Source of the DNA: Palsa-504 sp963808315 | GTDB lineage: Bacteria; Actinomycetota; Actinomycetes; Streptosporangiales; Streptosporangiaceae | NCBI GenBank assembly: GCA_963808315.1 | Contig: CAWEFK010000003.1 | Coordinates: forward strand, 1-64,000 | Length of the DNA stretch: 64,000 nt | Direction of reading: 5' to 3' | Shown here: in pieces, positions 30,877 to 40,588 of the stretch | Layout: every line of letters starts with the position of its first letter | Position numbering within the stretch: the stretch's first letter is position 1 | The notes under the pieces: generated by a model | Databases searched by the model: none | What the model was told of the DNA's origin: nothing | Seen by the model: only the letters and a program-made list of their open reading frames with translations | Position numbers and translations under genes: made by a program

Positions 30877-31191
30877 GTGAGCCCACGCCGGATCCGCCGC
30901 GAGCGCTCCGGCCCGCCGGACCCGGCTCCGCGTCCGGAGCGCGCCGAATCCTGGCCCGACGGGGACTGGGTGGTCCACCGGGTGACCGGCGCGGGAAACG
31001 AGAAGTCCTACCGTTGCCCGGGATGTGACCAGGAGATCATCCCCGGCGTTCCGCATGTCGTCGCCTGGCGGGCCGACGGTCTCCCCACCGGGCTCGGCGT
31101 GGCGGAGCGCAGGCACTGGCACACGACGTGCTGGCAAAACCGGCTGCGGCGCGGACAGCGACCCCGGAGGATCCGGAGGAGAAACCCGTGA
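30877..31191 (+). CDS. Small zinc-binding protein conserved beside nucS
   Basis: 104 aa, basic ends. The centre reads GDWVVHRVTGAGNEKSYRCPGC, then DQEIIPGVPHVVAW and RRHWHTTCW. CPGC plus the His and Cys of HWHTTC can form one zinc site, like a degenerate HNH or zinc-ribbon. Proteins of this type beside nucS in streptomycetes are annotated only as ATP/GTP-binding proteins, without clear support. GTG start at 30877. Divergent from nucS with 75 bp between. Its stop overlaps the next GTG by 4 nt, so it is co-transcribed with the hydrolase. Confidence 0.75.
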   Translation: MSPRRIRRERSGPPDPAPRPERAESWPDGDWVVHRVTGAGNEKSYRCPGCDQEIIPGVPHVVAWRADGLPTGLGVAERRHWHTTCWQNRLRRGQRPRRIRRRNP

Positions 31192-31959
31192 CCGACAGCC
31201 CCGTGACCGCGATCCGGGCCGCCACCGTGCTCCCGGCTAAGCGCACCCCGGTCACCTTGCCCACCGCGGACGGGCTGCGGCTGGTCGGTGAGCTGGCGCT
31301 GCCCGCCGACGCCGATCCGGTGGCCACGCTGATCTGCCTGCACCCGCTGCCCACACACGGCGGCATGATGGACAGCCACGTGCTGAAGAAGGCGGCGTTC
31401 CGGCTGCCGGCGCTGGCCCAGCTGGCGGTGCTCCGGTTCAACACCCGGGGCACGGCATCGGAGCAGGGGACCAGCGAGGGGACGTTCGGCGGGGGGAGGA
31501 CGAGCGGTACGACGTGGCCGCCGCGATCTCCTACGCAGCCGCCGCCGGACTGCCCGGCCGCTGGCTGCTCGGCTGGTCGTTCGGCACCGAACTGGCGCTG
31601 AGATGGGGCCTGGATGATCCGGACGGCGGGACCAGGACCGGCCCCCAGATCGAGGGCGCGATCCTGCTGTCGCCGCCGCTGCACCGGACCACCGACGCCG
31701 ACCTGGACCAGTGGGCGGCATCGGGCAAGCCGCTGACCGCGCTGATCCCGGAGTTCGATGACTACCTGCGCCCGGACGACGCACGGCGGCGGTTCGCCCG
31801 GGTGCCGTCGGCCGAGGTGATCGCGGTGGACCGGGCCAAGCACCTGTGGGTCGGGGAACCCTACGTGCGCATCGTGCTGAACGAGATCGTCCGGCGGGTG
31901 AACCCCGCGGCCCTGGTCCCGCCCGAGATCGACGCCTCCCGGCGCGGTGGGACGGCTAG
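31188..31959 (+). CDS. Alpha/beta hydrolase, two frameshifts
   Basis: Serine hydrolase resembling the dienelactone hydrolase/CocE-like small esterases. N-terminus: TVLPAKRTPVTLPTADGLRLVGELALPADADPVATLICLHPLPTHGGMMDS, then LAVLRFNTRGT. The frame changes near 31495; the nucleophile elbow GWSFGTEL follows, then GAILLSPPL and the catalytic His region AKHLWVGEPYVR. About 255 aa. The GTG start overlaps the previous stop, with CCGGAGGAG upstream. The end is taken at TAG 31957, which needs one more base correction. Confidence 0.72.
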
Positions 31960-31990
31960 GGGATCCCAGCGCCACCGCGCCCGGCCGCGG

Positions 31991-33510
31991 CTATCCCGAA
32001 GACGCCGCCGCTGCCCAGAGCCGGAACCGGGGTCCTGGCCAGCACGGCCCCGGCTCCGTGGCCCAGCACGCCCGCCGCGTACCTGCCGGCCAGTCGGCCG
32101 CCGTGGCCGGCTCGCCGGCCACGGCCACGCTCATCGTTCCCGCCCCCCGCCGAACCCCCGGCAGGAACAGCGCGGCGCCCGCCGCCGCAGCCACCGCGGC
32201 CGCGCCGACCCAGACCGCCGGGGCCAGGCCGGAGACGAACGCCGCCCCGCTGGCGTAGCTGCCGCGCGCGGAGAACACCGCGCCAAGCACGGCGATCCCG
32301 AATACGCCGCCCAGTTCCCTGATCGCGTTGCTGGCCCCCGAGGCAATGCCCTCCTGGTCGCGCCGCACGGAGCTGAGCACCAGGTTGGCGACCGGGGTGA
32401 TGAACAGCGACATGCCGACGCCGGAGATCACGAACGCCGGGACCAGCGTGGCGTAGGGCACGGTGGGGGTGGCCACCGCGGCCAGCCAGCCCAGCCCGAT
32501 GGCCTGCAGGGCCAGCCCGGTGGCCAGCAGCGGCCGACCGCCGATGCGGTCGGACAGGGCGCCCGCGAACGGGGCGATGAGCACCGGCATCGCGGTCCAC
32601 GGAAGCGTGCGCAGTCCGGCCTGCAGGGGGCTGTAATGGTGGACGACCTGCAGGAACTGTGCGAGCAGGAAGATGGAGCCGAACATCCCGAAGAACATGA
32701 GCAGCGAGGCCGCGTTGGTCAGGGCGAAGCCGCGGTTGCGGAACAGCTGCAGCGGCAGCATCGGCTCACGCGTCCGCAGTTCCCAGCCGACGAACGCCGC
32801 CACGAGCAGCCCGCCGATCACCAGAGGTGGCAGCACGGTGACGCTGGTCCAGCCGTAGTCGTTGCCGCGGACCACGCCGAGCACGATACCGAGCAAGCCC
32901 ACGCTGGCCAGGACCAGGCCCGGCAGGTCCAGGCTGGTGGCCGGCCCGCGGCTCTCGGTGAGCCGGGCCCGGGCGATCGGCAGCAGCGCGACGCCGATCG
33001 GTACGTTCAGCCAGAAGATCCACTGCCAGGACGCGCCCTCGACCACCGCCCCGCCGACCAGCGGGCCGATCGCGATGGCCAGGCCGCCGACGGCGCCCCA
33101 GGCGCCGAGAGCCAGCCCGCGCCGCTGCGGGGACACCGCCGCCGACAGCAGCGTGAGCGTCAGCGGGATTACGATGGCGGCGCCGACGCCCTGGACGGCC
33201 CGCGCGGTCACCAGCCACCCGATGCCCGGCGCGAGCGCGGCCGCCGCCGAGCCGGCCGTGAACAGGCCCAGGCCGGTTACGAACATCCGCCTGCGGCCGT
33301 ACCGCTCGCCCAGCGTGGCCCCGGTGAGCAGCAGCACCGCGAAGGTGAGGGTGTAGGCGTTGACCGTCCACTGCAGCCCCTCGAGGGAGGCGTGCAGGTG
33401 GTCCCGGATGGACGGCAGCGCCGTCGTCACCACGAGGTTGTCGAGCGAGGCCATGAACAATGCGGCCGAGGTCACGGCGAAGGTCCAGGCGGTACGGCCT
33501 TGCTTGTCAT
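31991..33510 (-). CDS. DHA2-family MFS multidrug efflux transporter, one frameshift near the start
   Basis: Fourteen-helix proton-drug antiporter of the EmrB/QacA type, about 505 aa. Motifs: LDNLVVTTALPSIRDHL (motif D1), GERYGRRRMFVTGL (motif A), RAVQGVGAAIVIPLTLTLL (motif B) and GPLVGGAVVEGASWQWIFWLNVPIG (motif C). The true ATG at 33510 follows TAGGAGGAAAG; one base is missing near 33505, so the first six codons and FAVTSAALFMASLDN are out of frame. Downstream of and co-oriented with a tetR gene, with an operator-like palindrome between them: a classic regulator-exporter unit. Confidence 0.88.
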
Positions 33511-33525
33511 TTCTTTCCTCCTAGG

Positions 33526-33541
33526 AAGTGAGTAGTCACTA
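33526..33541. promoter_or_regulatory. TetR operator candidate 2 (between tetR and the exporter)
   Basis: AAGTGA-GTAG-TCACTA is a 16-bp near-perfect inverted repeat with the same half-sites and spacing as the site in the tetR promoter (34218-34233). It lies just before the ribosome-binding site of the exporter gene. Confidence 0.6.
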
Positions 33542-33543
33542 AC

Positions 33544-34206
33544 TTAAGCGAGCAAAAAAAATGTCGAGCCTAGCGAGCACTCGGCGCGGGCCCGGCGGGC
33601 CCGGCGGGCTTCCCCGCCGGGTTCACTCCAGGCGTGGGTCGCGTTTTTCGGGCACCAGCTGGTCCAGCGCTCGTCGACGGAGGGCAGGTCCATCGCCGCG
33701 GCCACGTTAATCAGCATGCCGACGGCGAAGAAGTCCACGACATGCTGGAACGGCAGCCCGGTCAGCCTCTCGGTCAGCTCCCACAGCCCCTTGAATCCGG
33801 CCCGGGTCGCGGTCCGGACCTCCGGATCGTCGCAGGCGGCGTAGGCCTGCATCTGCAGCCGGAGCATGATGCGGTCGCTGAGGAGTTCCTCGTAGGCCTC
33901 GCCCATCGCCACCACTGCTTCCTCGCCGGTAAGGTCACCGGCCGCGGTCCTGAAGCAGTCCTGCAGGCGCTCGAAGCACCGGTCCACCAGCGCGATGAAC
34001 AGGGCCTTCTTGGTCGGGAACAGGCGGAACAGGTACGGCTGGCTGATCCCGGCCCTGCGGGCCACCTCCTCGGTCGAGGTGCCCGCGAGCCCGTGAGCCG
34101 CGAACTCGGCCACCGCCGCCTCCAGGACCAGCTCGCGTCGCTGCGCGGCGGGCATCCGCTGGCGGCGCTCGGCGGCTGGCGGCGTCCGTTCGGTGGTCTC
34201 GGTCAT
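33544..34206 (-). CDS. TetR-family repressor of the adjacent exporter
   Basis: 220 aa. N-terminal helix-turn-helix (about 25-72): RRELVLEAAVAEFAAHGLAGTSTEEVARRAGISQPYLFRLFPTKKALF. The C-terminal ligand domain is helical and ends in a basic Arg/Ala stretch. It lies 33 nt upstream of the exporter on the same strand. Its start lies almost at the predicted transcription start of a promoter whose spacer contains a matching palindrome, so it probably represses itself and the exporter. Intact. Confidence 0.92.
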   Translation of the reverse strand: MTETTERTPPAAERRQRMPAAQRRELVLEAAVAEFAAHGLAGTSTEEVARRAGISQPYLFRLFPTKKALFIALVDRCFERLQDCFRTAAGDLTGEEAVVAMGEAYEELLSDRIMLRLQMQAYAACDDPEVRTATRAGFKGLWELTERLTGLPFQHVVDFFAVGMLINVAAAMDLPSVDERWTSWCPKNATHAWSEPGGEARRARRARAECSLGSTFFLLA

Positions 34207-34214
34207 GAGAATTA

Positions 34215-34243
34215 AGATAGTGATGACTCACTACATTTGTCAA
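34215..34243 (-). promoter_or_regulatory. tetR promoter with embedded operator 1
   Basis: Minus strand: -35 TTGACA (34243-34238), 17-nt spacer, -10 CTATCT (34220-34215). The perfect palindrome TAGTGA-TGAC-TCACTA (34218-34233) lies within the spacer and overlaps the -10. Predicted transcription starts near 34208, next to the ATG at 34206, implying a leaderless or nearly leaderless mRNA. Confidence 0.65.
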
Positions 34244-34270
34244 GCCGCCTGGCCATGGGACCATGGCCAC

Positions 34271-34849
34271 ATGGACGACGAGCAGCAGGCCGACGAGCAG
34301 CAGGCCCGCGAGCAGCATGCCGATGAGCAGGCGACGGGCGAGCGGCTGGAAGTCCAGCGCACGATCCCGGCGGACGCGGCGGCGATCTTCCGGGTGCTGT
34401 GCGATCCGCAGGGACACGTGGCCATCGACAGCTCGGGAATGCTGATGGACGCGACCGGCAGCCAGTGCAGCGCGGCCGGGGACACCTTCGTCGTGCACAT
34501 GGACCGCGAGGCGCTGAACGACGTCCCGATGGGCCAGCTACGACGTGACCGTTAACATCACCACGCTGGTTCCCGACCGGGAGATCGCGTGGACGATAAA
34601 GGGCCGGATCCGGCCGCAGATCGGTCACGTCTACGGGTACCGGCTCGAGCCGGCGGACCGGACGGAGCGGACGGCACGCTGGTCACCTCGTACTACGACT
34701 GGTCGGCCATCGATCAGCACTGGCGCGAAGCCGGCATCTTCCCGGTGATCCCCGAGGCGGCGCTGCGGGCCACCCTCGGGATCCTGGCCCGGACGGTGGC
34801 CCGCGGTTACCCGAAGGCCTACAATGCCTCGCAGGCTGCCCGCGACTGA
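34271..34849 (+). CDS. SRPBCC (START-like) family protein, two frameshifts
   Basis: Small hydrophobic-cavity fold, often a polyketide cyclase, AHSA1-like or lipid-binding protein. A Gln/Glu/Asp-rich N-terminus (DEQQADEQQAREQHADEQ) precedes VQRTIPADAAAIFRVLCDPQGHVAIDSSGMLMDA. After shifts near 34540 and 34670 it continues YDVTVNITTLVPDREIAWTIKGR and YYDWSAIDQHWREAGIFPVIPE to 34849. About 192 aa. Divergent from tetR; its start is only 65 bp away, so the operator at 34218-34233 may regulate it too. Confidence 0.75.
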
Positions 34850-34920
34850 CCGAATCTTTGGTCTGACCGTCTTCGCTGCCTGGGCCGATTGACGCTCAGC
34901 TGACCGCCCTGGAGGGCCCC

Positions 34921-35688
34921 TTGGACCTGTTCGATCTCACCGGCAAGGTCGCCGTCGTTACGGGCGGGACCCGCGGGATCGGCCTGATGATGGCGCGCGG
35001 CCTGCTGCAGGCCGGTGCGTCGGTCTACGTCAGCTCGCGCAAGCCCGAGGCGGGTGACGCCGCGGTCGCCGAGCTCTCCCGCTCGGCCGCGTGGTCTCGC
35101 TTCCGGCTGACCTGGCGCGGCGAGGAGGAGTGCGTCCGGCTGGCCGCCGAGGTCGGCCGGGCCGAAGAGCGCAGTTCACATCCTGATCAATAACGCCGGC
35201 ACCACCTGGGGCGCGGAGCTGGCGGACTTCCCGGCCTCCGCCTGGGACAAGGTCCTCGACCTGAACCTCAAGACGCCGTTCTACCTGACCCGGGCGTTCC
35301 TGCCCATGCTGGAGGCGGCGGGAACGCAGGACGACCCGGCCCGGGTGATCAACGTCGGCAGCATCGACGGGCTGCGGGTACCCGAGCTGCCGATCTACTC
35401 CTACTCGGCCAGCAAGGCCGGCCTGCACCAGCTCACCCGGGTGCTCGCCCGTGAGCTCGGGCCGCGGCATATCACCGTCAACGCGGTCGCGCCGGGGCCA
35501 TTCGACTCCAAGATGATGGCGGCGACGCTGGCCGCGGCGGCGATCAGATCGCCGCCGCCGCCCCGCTCGGCCGCATCGGCCGCCCGGACGACATGGCCGG
35601 CGTCGCGGTGTACCTGAGCGGCCGGGCCGGCGCCTACGTGACCGGCGCCATCATCCCGGTCGACGGCGGCATCTGGGCGGCTCGCTGA
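34921..35688 (+). CDS. Short-chain dehydrogenase/reductase, several frameshifts
   Basis: NAD(P)-dependent oxidoreductase, about 255 aa. Start TTG with GGAGGG upstream. Cofactor motif VAVVTGGTRGIGLMMARGL (TGxxxGxG); after a damaged stretch (35085-35180), VHILINNAGTTWGAEL (NNAG); VINVGSIDG (catalytic Ser); YSYSASKAG (YxxxK); and, in a third frame, DDMAGVAVYLSGRAGAYVTGAIIPVDGG. All classic SDR elements are present. Convergent with the acyl-CoA dehydrogenase; substrate unknown. Confidence 0.85.
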
Positions 35689-35691
35689 CGG

Positions 35692-36852
35692 TCAGTTCGC
35701 CCGGGCCGGCAGGCCAAGATGACGGGCAATGAGCATGCGCTGGATCTCCGATGTTCCCTCGCCGATCTCGAGTATCTTCGCGTCCCGGTAGAACCGTCCG
35801 ACCGGAAACTCGTTCATGAACCCGTACCCGCCGAATATCTGAGTGGCATCTCGCGCGTTGTCCATGGCCGCGTTGGACGCGACGAGCTTGGCCACCGCGG
35901 CTTCCTTCTTAAAGGGCTGACCCGCGAGCATCCGGGCCGCGGCGGCATAGTAGCAAGCGCGGGCCGCGCAGGTTCTCGCCTCCATGTCGGCGATCTTGAA
36001 CTGGATAGCCTGATACTGCCCGATGGGGCGGCCGAACGCTTCGCGCTGCGGCACATAGCCCAGGCACTCGTCCACGCATCCCTGCGCCAGCCCGACGGCC
36101 AGCGCCGCGATGGCGATACGGCCCTCGTCCAGGATGCTCAGGAACTGGGCGTAGCCCTTGCCGGGGGACCCGAGGAGGTTGGCTTCCGGCACCCGGACGT
36201 CGGTGAAAGAAAGTTCGCGGGTATCAGAAGCCGACCAGCCAACCTTCGAGTACTTCTTGCCGACCGCGAATCCCGCCGTCCCGGACGGGACAATGATCGT
36301 CGAGATGCCGCCATCCGGGGTCCTCGCCGTCACGGTCACGAACTGCGTGAGATCCGTGCCGGCGTTGGTGATGAAGGACTTCGAGCCGTTGATGACCCAG
36401 TGACCTGTGCTGCGGTCGAGCTCCGCGGTCGTGCGCATTCCCCCGGGCACATCGGAGCCGCCGCCGGGCTCGGTCAGGCCGAACGCGGCGAGCGCCGCCC
36501 CCGAGCAGAGCTGGGGCAGCCAGCGTTGCTTCTGGTCTTCACGGCCGAACCGGTAGACCGGCATCGCGCCGAGGGAGACGGCCGCCTCCACGGTGATAGC
36601 CACCGAGGAGTCGACCCGGCCCAGTTCCTCGAGGGCCAGGCACAACGCGAAGTAATCGCCGCCCATGCCGCCGTACTCCTCGGGGAACGGCAGGCCGAAG
36701 AGACCCATCTTCCCCATGGCGGCGACGATGTCGTACGGGAACGCGCCCCGTTCGTAAAAATCTCCGATCACGGGGGCCACCTGGCTGCGGGCGAAGTCCG
36801 CCACCGTGCGGCGCAGCGCTTCCTGGTCCTCGGTCAGCGTGAAGTCGATCAT
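35692..36852 (-). CDS. Acyl-CoA dehydrogenase (FadE19-like, branched/short chain)
   Basis: FAD enzyme introducing the alpha-beta double bond into an acyl-CoA. 386 aa, normal length. Signature segments: FGLTEPGGGSDVPGGMRTTAEL (FAD and substrate loop), GSKSFITNAG, KVGWSASDTRELSFTDVRVP, and NARDATQIFGGYGFMNEFPVGRFYRDAKI. The C-terminal EIGEGTSEIQRMLIAR carries a Glu (E365) at the MCAD/SCAD catalytic position; true isovaleryl-CoA dehydrogenases have Gly or Ala there. This favours a short or 2-methyl-branched acyl-CoA substrate. The start overlaps the stop of the biotin carboxylase gene (ATGA). Intact. Confidence 0.93.
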   Translation of the reverse strand: MIDFTLTEDQEALRRTVADFARSQVAPVIGDFYERGAFPYDIVAAMGKMGLFGLPFPEEYGGMGGDYFALCLALEELGRVDSSVAITVEAAVSLGAMPVYRFGREDQKQRWLPQLCSGAALAAFGLTEPGGGSDVPGGMRTTAELDRSTGHWVINGSKSFITNAGTDLTQFVTVTARTPDGGISTIIVPSGTAGFAVGKKYSKVGWSASDTRELSFTDVRVPEANLLGSPGKGYAQFLSILDEGRIAIAALAVGLAQGCVDECLGYVPQREAFGRPIGQYQAIQFKIADMEARTCAARACYYAAAARMLAGQPFKKEAAVAKLVASNAAMDNARDATQIFGGYGFMNEFPVGRFYRDAKILEIGEGTSEIQRMLIARHLGLPARAN

Positions 36853-38907
36853 TGCTCACCCTCCGGTGCCCTCGGAACTTCTACGTCAATCACCGCGAGC
36901 ACCTGATCCGCGGTGACCTGGCTGCCTGGCCGCACGGCCAGAGAGGACACGGTTCCGCCGACCGGTGCGGTAACGGTGTGTTCCATTTTCATCGCCTCGA
37001 TGATCACCAGCGGCTCGCCAAGCTGGACGGCAGCTCCGACGACGACCTTGACCACCTGCACCACGCCGGGCATCGGGCTCGTCACCGTGCCCGCTGGCCC
37101 CGACGACGCGGCGGCCTTCTCGGAGATGGGCTCGGTGGCGCGCAAGGCCCAGGTGTGACCGTCCCGAGCCAGCCAGGAGGTTCCCTGGTCACGGGCGCAG
37201 AAATAGCGGGCCAGCTGGCCGGCGTAGCCGACGGTCAGGACGGCACCGGCACCGGCGCGGGACGCGCTGGCGGGCACCGGATCGCTGTCGTCGACCGACA
37301 CCTCGGCCGCCGCGGCCAGGCCGCGCACCCGGATCGTGTGACCAGCGATGTGCCAGGTGGTCCAGCCGTTTCCTCCGGCGCGCCAGCTATCGGGAACCTG
37401 CCAGGGACTGGGGGCGGGTACCTCGAGGGACAACAGGCGCTCGAGCGCGGCCGCCGCCAGGACCGCGGCCGGCACGCTGTCAGCGGCCGATGGCCCTGCG
37501 GCGGCGGCTGGGCCCGCTGCTGGCGGGGAAAGCGGCGCCGCCAGGCGTTCAGCCAGGCCAGTGTCCAGGTGACCGGCCCGCACGTCGGGATCGGCGAGCA
37601 GCGAGCGAAGGAACGCCACGTTGGTCCCGATTCCGAGCAGCGCATAACTGCTCAGGGCGTGGTCGAGGCGGCTCAGCGCGGCCGGGCGGTCCGGGCCCCA
37701 CGCAATCACCTTGGCGAGCATGGGATCGAAGCCACTGCCGACGATCGTGCCTTCGAGCAGGCCAGAATCGACTCGCACGTGCGGCCGGTCAGGCTCGGCC
37801 AGCACCAGCACCTTGCCTCCGGTGGGCAGGAAGTTCCTGGCTGGGTCCTCAGCGTAGATCCGCGCTTCGATCGCGTGCCCGGCGAACGCGACGGCCTCCT
37901 GGCCGAACGGCAGCGGCTCGCCGGCCGCGACGCGCAGCTGAAGCTCAACCAGGTCCAGAGGTGCGTGCGTGCCCGTAGCGACCGCCATCTCGGTGACCGG
38001 GTGTTCCACCTGAAGGCGGGTGTTCATTTCCATGAAGAAAAACTCGCCCGGGCGGTCAGCCGAGACGATGTACTCGACTGTCCCAGCGCCGACATAGCCG
38101 ACAGCTCGCGCGGCGGCGACGGCGCTGGCGCCCATCGCGGCCCGGATACGCGGGCCGTCTGGGCCGCTTAGCAGCGGCGACGGTGCCTCTTCGATGATTT
38201 TCTGGTGGCGGCGCTGCAGGCTGCACTCGCGCTCACCGAGGTGGATGACGTGGCCACCGGTGTCGGCGAAAACCTGAATCTCGATGTGGCGCGGGCTGGT
38301 GATCCACCGTTCGACGAGCAGCGTCCCGTCGCCGAAGGCCGCTGTGGCCTCCCGCCGGGCGGCGGCGATGGCCTCGGCCAGGTCGGCCGGGTCGGTGACG
38401 AGCCGCATGCCCTTGCCGCCGCCGCCCGCTGAGGGCTTGAGCAGGACCGGCTGGCCGGCCGCGAGGCCGATGTCACGGGCCGCCGCCGCCAGTTCGGTGT
38501 CCGTCAGCCCGGGCGTATCGCTGCCCGGCACGACCGGGACGCTGGCGGCGGCCACGGTGCGCTTGGCCCGGATCTTGTCGCCCATCATCTCGATGGCTTG
38601 CGCTGGCGGGCCCGATGAAGGTCAGCCCGCTGGCCTCGCAGGCCCGGGCCAGACCCGCATTCTCGGCCAGGAATCCGTAGCCGGGGTGGACCGCCTCCGC
38701 GCCGCCCGCGCGGGCCGCCGCGACGACCTCCTCGATCGAGAGGTAACTCCGCACCCGGAATGCGGCGTCAGCGGCCAGGACGTGCCGGGCGCCTGCGTCG
38801 GCGTCGGTGTAGATCGCCACCGCGCGGATCTGGAGTTTGCGCAGCGTGCGCTGGATCCGGACAGCGATCTCGCCGCGATTGGCAATCAGGACCGAGTCGA
38901 ACATCAT
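36849..38907 (-). CDS. Acyl-CoA carboxylase alpha chain: biotin carboxylase plus BCCP, one frameshift
   Basis: Carboxylates the biotin on its own C-terminal carrier domain and passes it to the carboxyltransferase. Begins MFDSVLIANRGEIAVRIQRTLRKL and HPGYGFLAENAGLARACEASG. A surplus C near 38612 breaks the frame at IGPPAQAIEMMGDKIRAK. Then come GGGGKGMRLV (ATP grasp glycine loop), EMNTRLQVEHPVTEM (catalytic region) and, about 45 residues from the end, EAMKMEH with the biotinyl Lys. About 685 aa, the size of mycobacterial AccA1. Overlaps both neighbouring genes by a few bases, so all three are translationally coupled. Confidence 0.94.
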
Positions 38908-40517
38908 CACATCCGGAAGATGCCGTAGCCGGGGGACTCCAGCGGGGCTCCGGCGCAGACGGCGAGCGCCAGTCCGAGGTGCCTGCGGGTATCGAGCGGG
39001 TCGATCACGCCGTCGTCCCAGATCCGTGCGGTGGCGTAGTAGGGATTGCCCTGTTCCTCGTACTGGTCCCGGATCGGGCGCTTGAACTCCTCTTCGGCTT
39101 CGCCCGTCCAGTCCGGCCCGAGCTGCTCGCGGCGCACCGTGGCCAGGACCGCGGCCGCCTGCTCGCCCCCCATGACCGAGATGCGGGCGTTCGGCCACAT
39201 CCAGAGAAACCGGCCGCCGTACGCGCGGCCGCACATCGCATAGTTCCCGGCCCCGAACGAGCCCCCGATGATGACGGTCAGCTTCGGTACCCTGGCGCAG
39301 GCCACCGCGGTGACCATCTTGGCTCCGCGCTTGGCGATTCCGCCCGACTCGTACTCGCGGCCGACCATGAAGCCGGTGATGTTCTGCAAGAACACGATCG
39401 GCGTGCGGCGCTGGTCGCACAGCTGGATGAAGTGGGCGCCCTTGAGGGCGGACTCGCTGAACAGGACTCCGTTGTTGGCGATAATCCCCACCGGATGGCC
39501 ATGGATGTGAGCGAAGCCGGTGACGAGCGTGGCCCCGTACTCGCGCTTGAACTCGTGAAACCGGCTGCCGTCGACCAGGCGCGCGATGATCTCCCTGACG
39601 TCATACTGCGTGCGCAGGTCCGCCGGGATGACGCCAGGCAGGCTGGCCGGGTCGACCTCCGGTTCCTCCGGTGGCCGGACCTGCCAGGGAGACGAACCGG
39701 GCGGTGGCAGCGTCGTCACGATGGAACGCACGATGCGCAGCGCATGGGCGTCATCGTCGGCGAGGTGATCGACGACTCCGGACACGCGGGCATGGACCAT
39801 CCCGCCGCCGAGGTCCTCCGCGCTGACGACCTCTCCGGTGGCCGCCTTCACCAGCGGCGGCCCGCCCAGGAAGATCGTTCCCTGGTCGCGGACGATGACG
39901 GTCTCGTCGCTCATGGCCGGGACGTAGGCGCCTCCGGCCGTGCACGAACCAAGGACCGCGGCGATCTGCGGGATGCCCTGGGCTGACATCGTCGCCTGGT
40001 TGAAGAAGATCCGGCCGAAATGCTCCCGGTCCGGGAACACCTCGTCCTGCCTCGGCAGGAATGCGCCACCGGAATCGACCAGGTAAAGGCAAGGCAGCCG
40101 GTTCTGCAGCGCGATCTCCTGAGCACGCAGATGCTTCTTGACCGTGACCGGATAGTACGTGCCGCCCTTCACCGTCGCGTCGTTGGCGACGATGACGCAT
40201 TCGCGGCCCGACACCCGGCCGATGCCGGTGATGATCCCCGCACCGGGTGCCTCGTCGCCGTACATGCCGCCGGCGGCCAGCGCGGAGAGCTCAAGAAACG
40301 GGGAGCCGGGGTCCAGGAGCTGCGTCACGCGGTCGCGTGGCAGGAGCTTGCCCCGGGCGACGTGCCGGTCGCGGGTCTTCGCCGGGCCGCCGAGCGCGGC
40401 CCGGGCCAGCCGGTCGCGCAGGTCGTCAGCGAGGGCCAAGTTGACCTCGGTGTTGCGCTTGAAGGCCTCGGCCTGGCCGGTGGCCAGCGTCCCGAGCCGT
40501 GCCACGTCCACATTCAC
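38907..40517 (-). CDS. Acyl-CoA carboxylase beta chain (carboxyltransferase, AccD1/MccB-like)
   Basis: Transfers CO2 from carboxybiotin to an acyl-CoA. 536 aa with both crotonase-like halves. The N-half has RVSGRECVIVANDATVKGGTYYPVTVKKHLRAQEIA and VLGSCTAGGAYVPAMSDE. The C-half has VTGFAHIHGHPVGIIANNGVLFSESALKGAHFIQLCD, FLQNITGFMVG and GGSFGAGNYAMCGRAYGGRFLWMWP. These features are strongly like methylcrotonyl-CoA carboxylase beta subunits (leucine degradation), and the gene order matches accD1-accA1-fadE19 of mycobacteria. GTG at 40517 or the second GTG at 40511, which is better spaced from GGAAGG. Intact. Confidence 0.94.
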   Translation of the reverse strand: MNVDVARLGTLATGQAEAFKRNTEVNLALADDLRDRLARAALGGPAKTRDRHVARGKLLPRDRVTQLLDPGSPFLELSALAAGGMYGDEAPGAGIITGIGRVSGRECVIVANDATVKGGTYYPVTVKKHLRAQEIALQNRLPCLYLVDSGGAFLPRQDEVFPDREHFGRIFFNQATMSAQGIPQIAAVLGSCTAGGAYVPAMSDETVIVRDQGTIFLGGPPLVKAATGEVVSAEDLGGGMVHARVSGVVDHLADDDAHALRIVRSIVTTLPPPGSSPWQVRPPEEPEVDPASLPGVIPADLRTQYDVREIIARLVDGSRFHEFKREYGATLVTGFAHIHGHPVGIIANNGVLFSESALKGAHFIQLCDQRRTPIVFLQNITGFMVGREYESGGIAKRGAKMVTAVACARVPKLTVIIGGSFGAGNYAMCGRAYGGRFLWMWPNARISVMGGEQAAAVLATVRREQLGPDWTGEAEEEFKRPIRDQYEEQGNPYYATARIWDDGVIDPLDTRRHLGLALAVCAGAPLESPGYGIFRM

Positions 40518-40523
40518 CTTCCG

Positions 40524-40565
40524 TGTTAATAAGCGTTAACAGGACGGATGTTAACGGAGATTAAC
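40524..40565. promoter_or_regulatory. Two palindromic operators in the divergent accD/tetR gap
   Basis: Site A: TGTTAA-TAAGCG-TTAACA, perfect (40524-40541). Site B: GTTAA-CGGAGA-TTAAC (40550-40565). Centres are 25 bp apart, on nearly the same helix face. Both are between the carboxyltransferase start (40517, minus) and the tetR start (40589, plus). Very likely the binding sites of that TetR protein for itself and the catabolic operon. Confidence 0.7.
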
Positions 40566-40588
40566 GGCTACCGTCTAGACTCGCAGGC

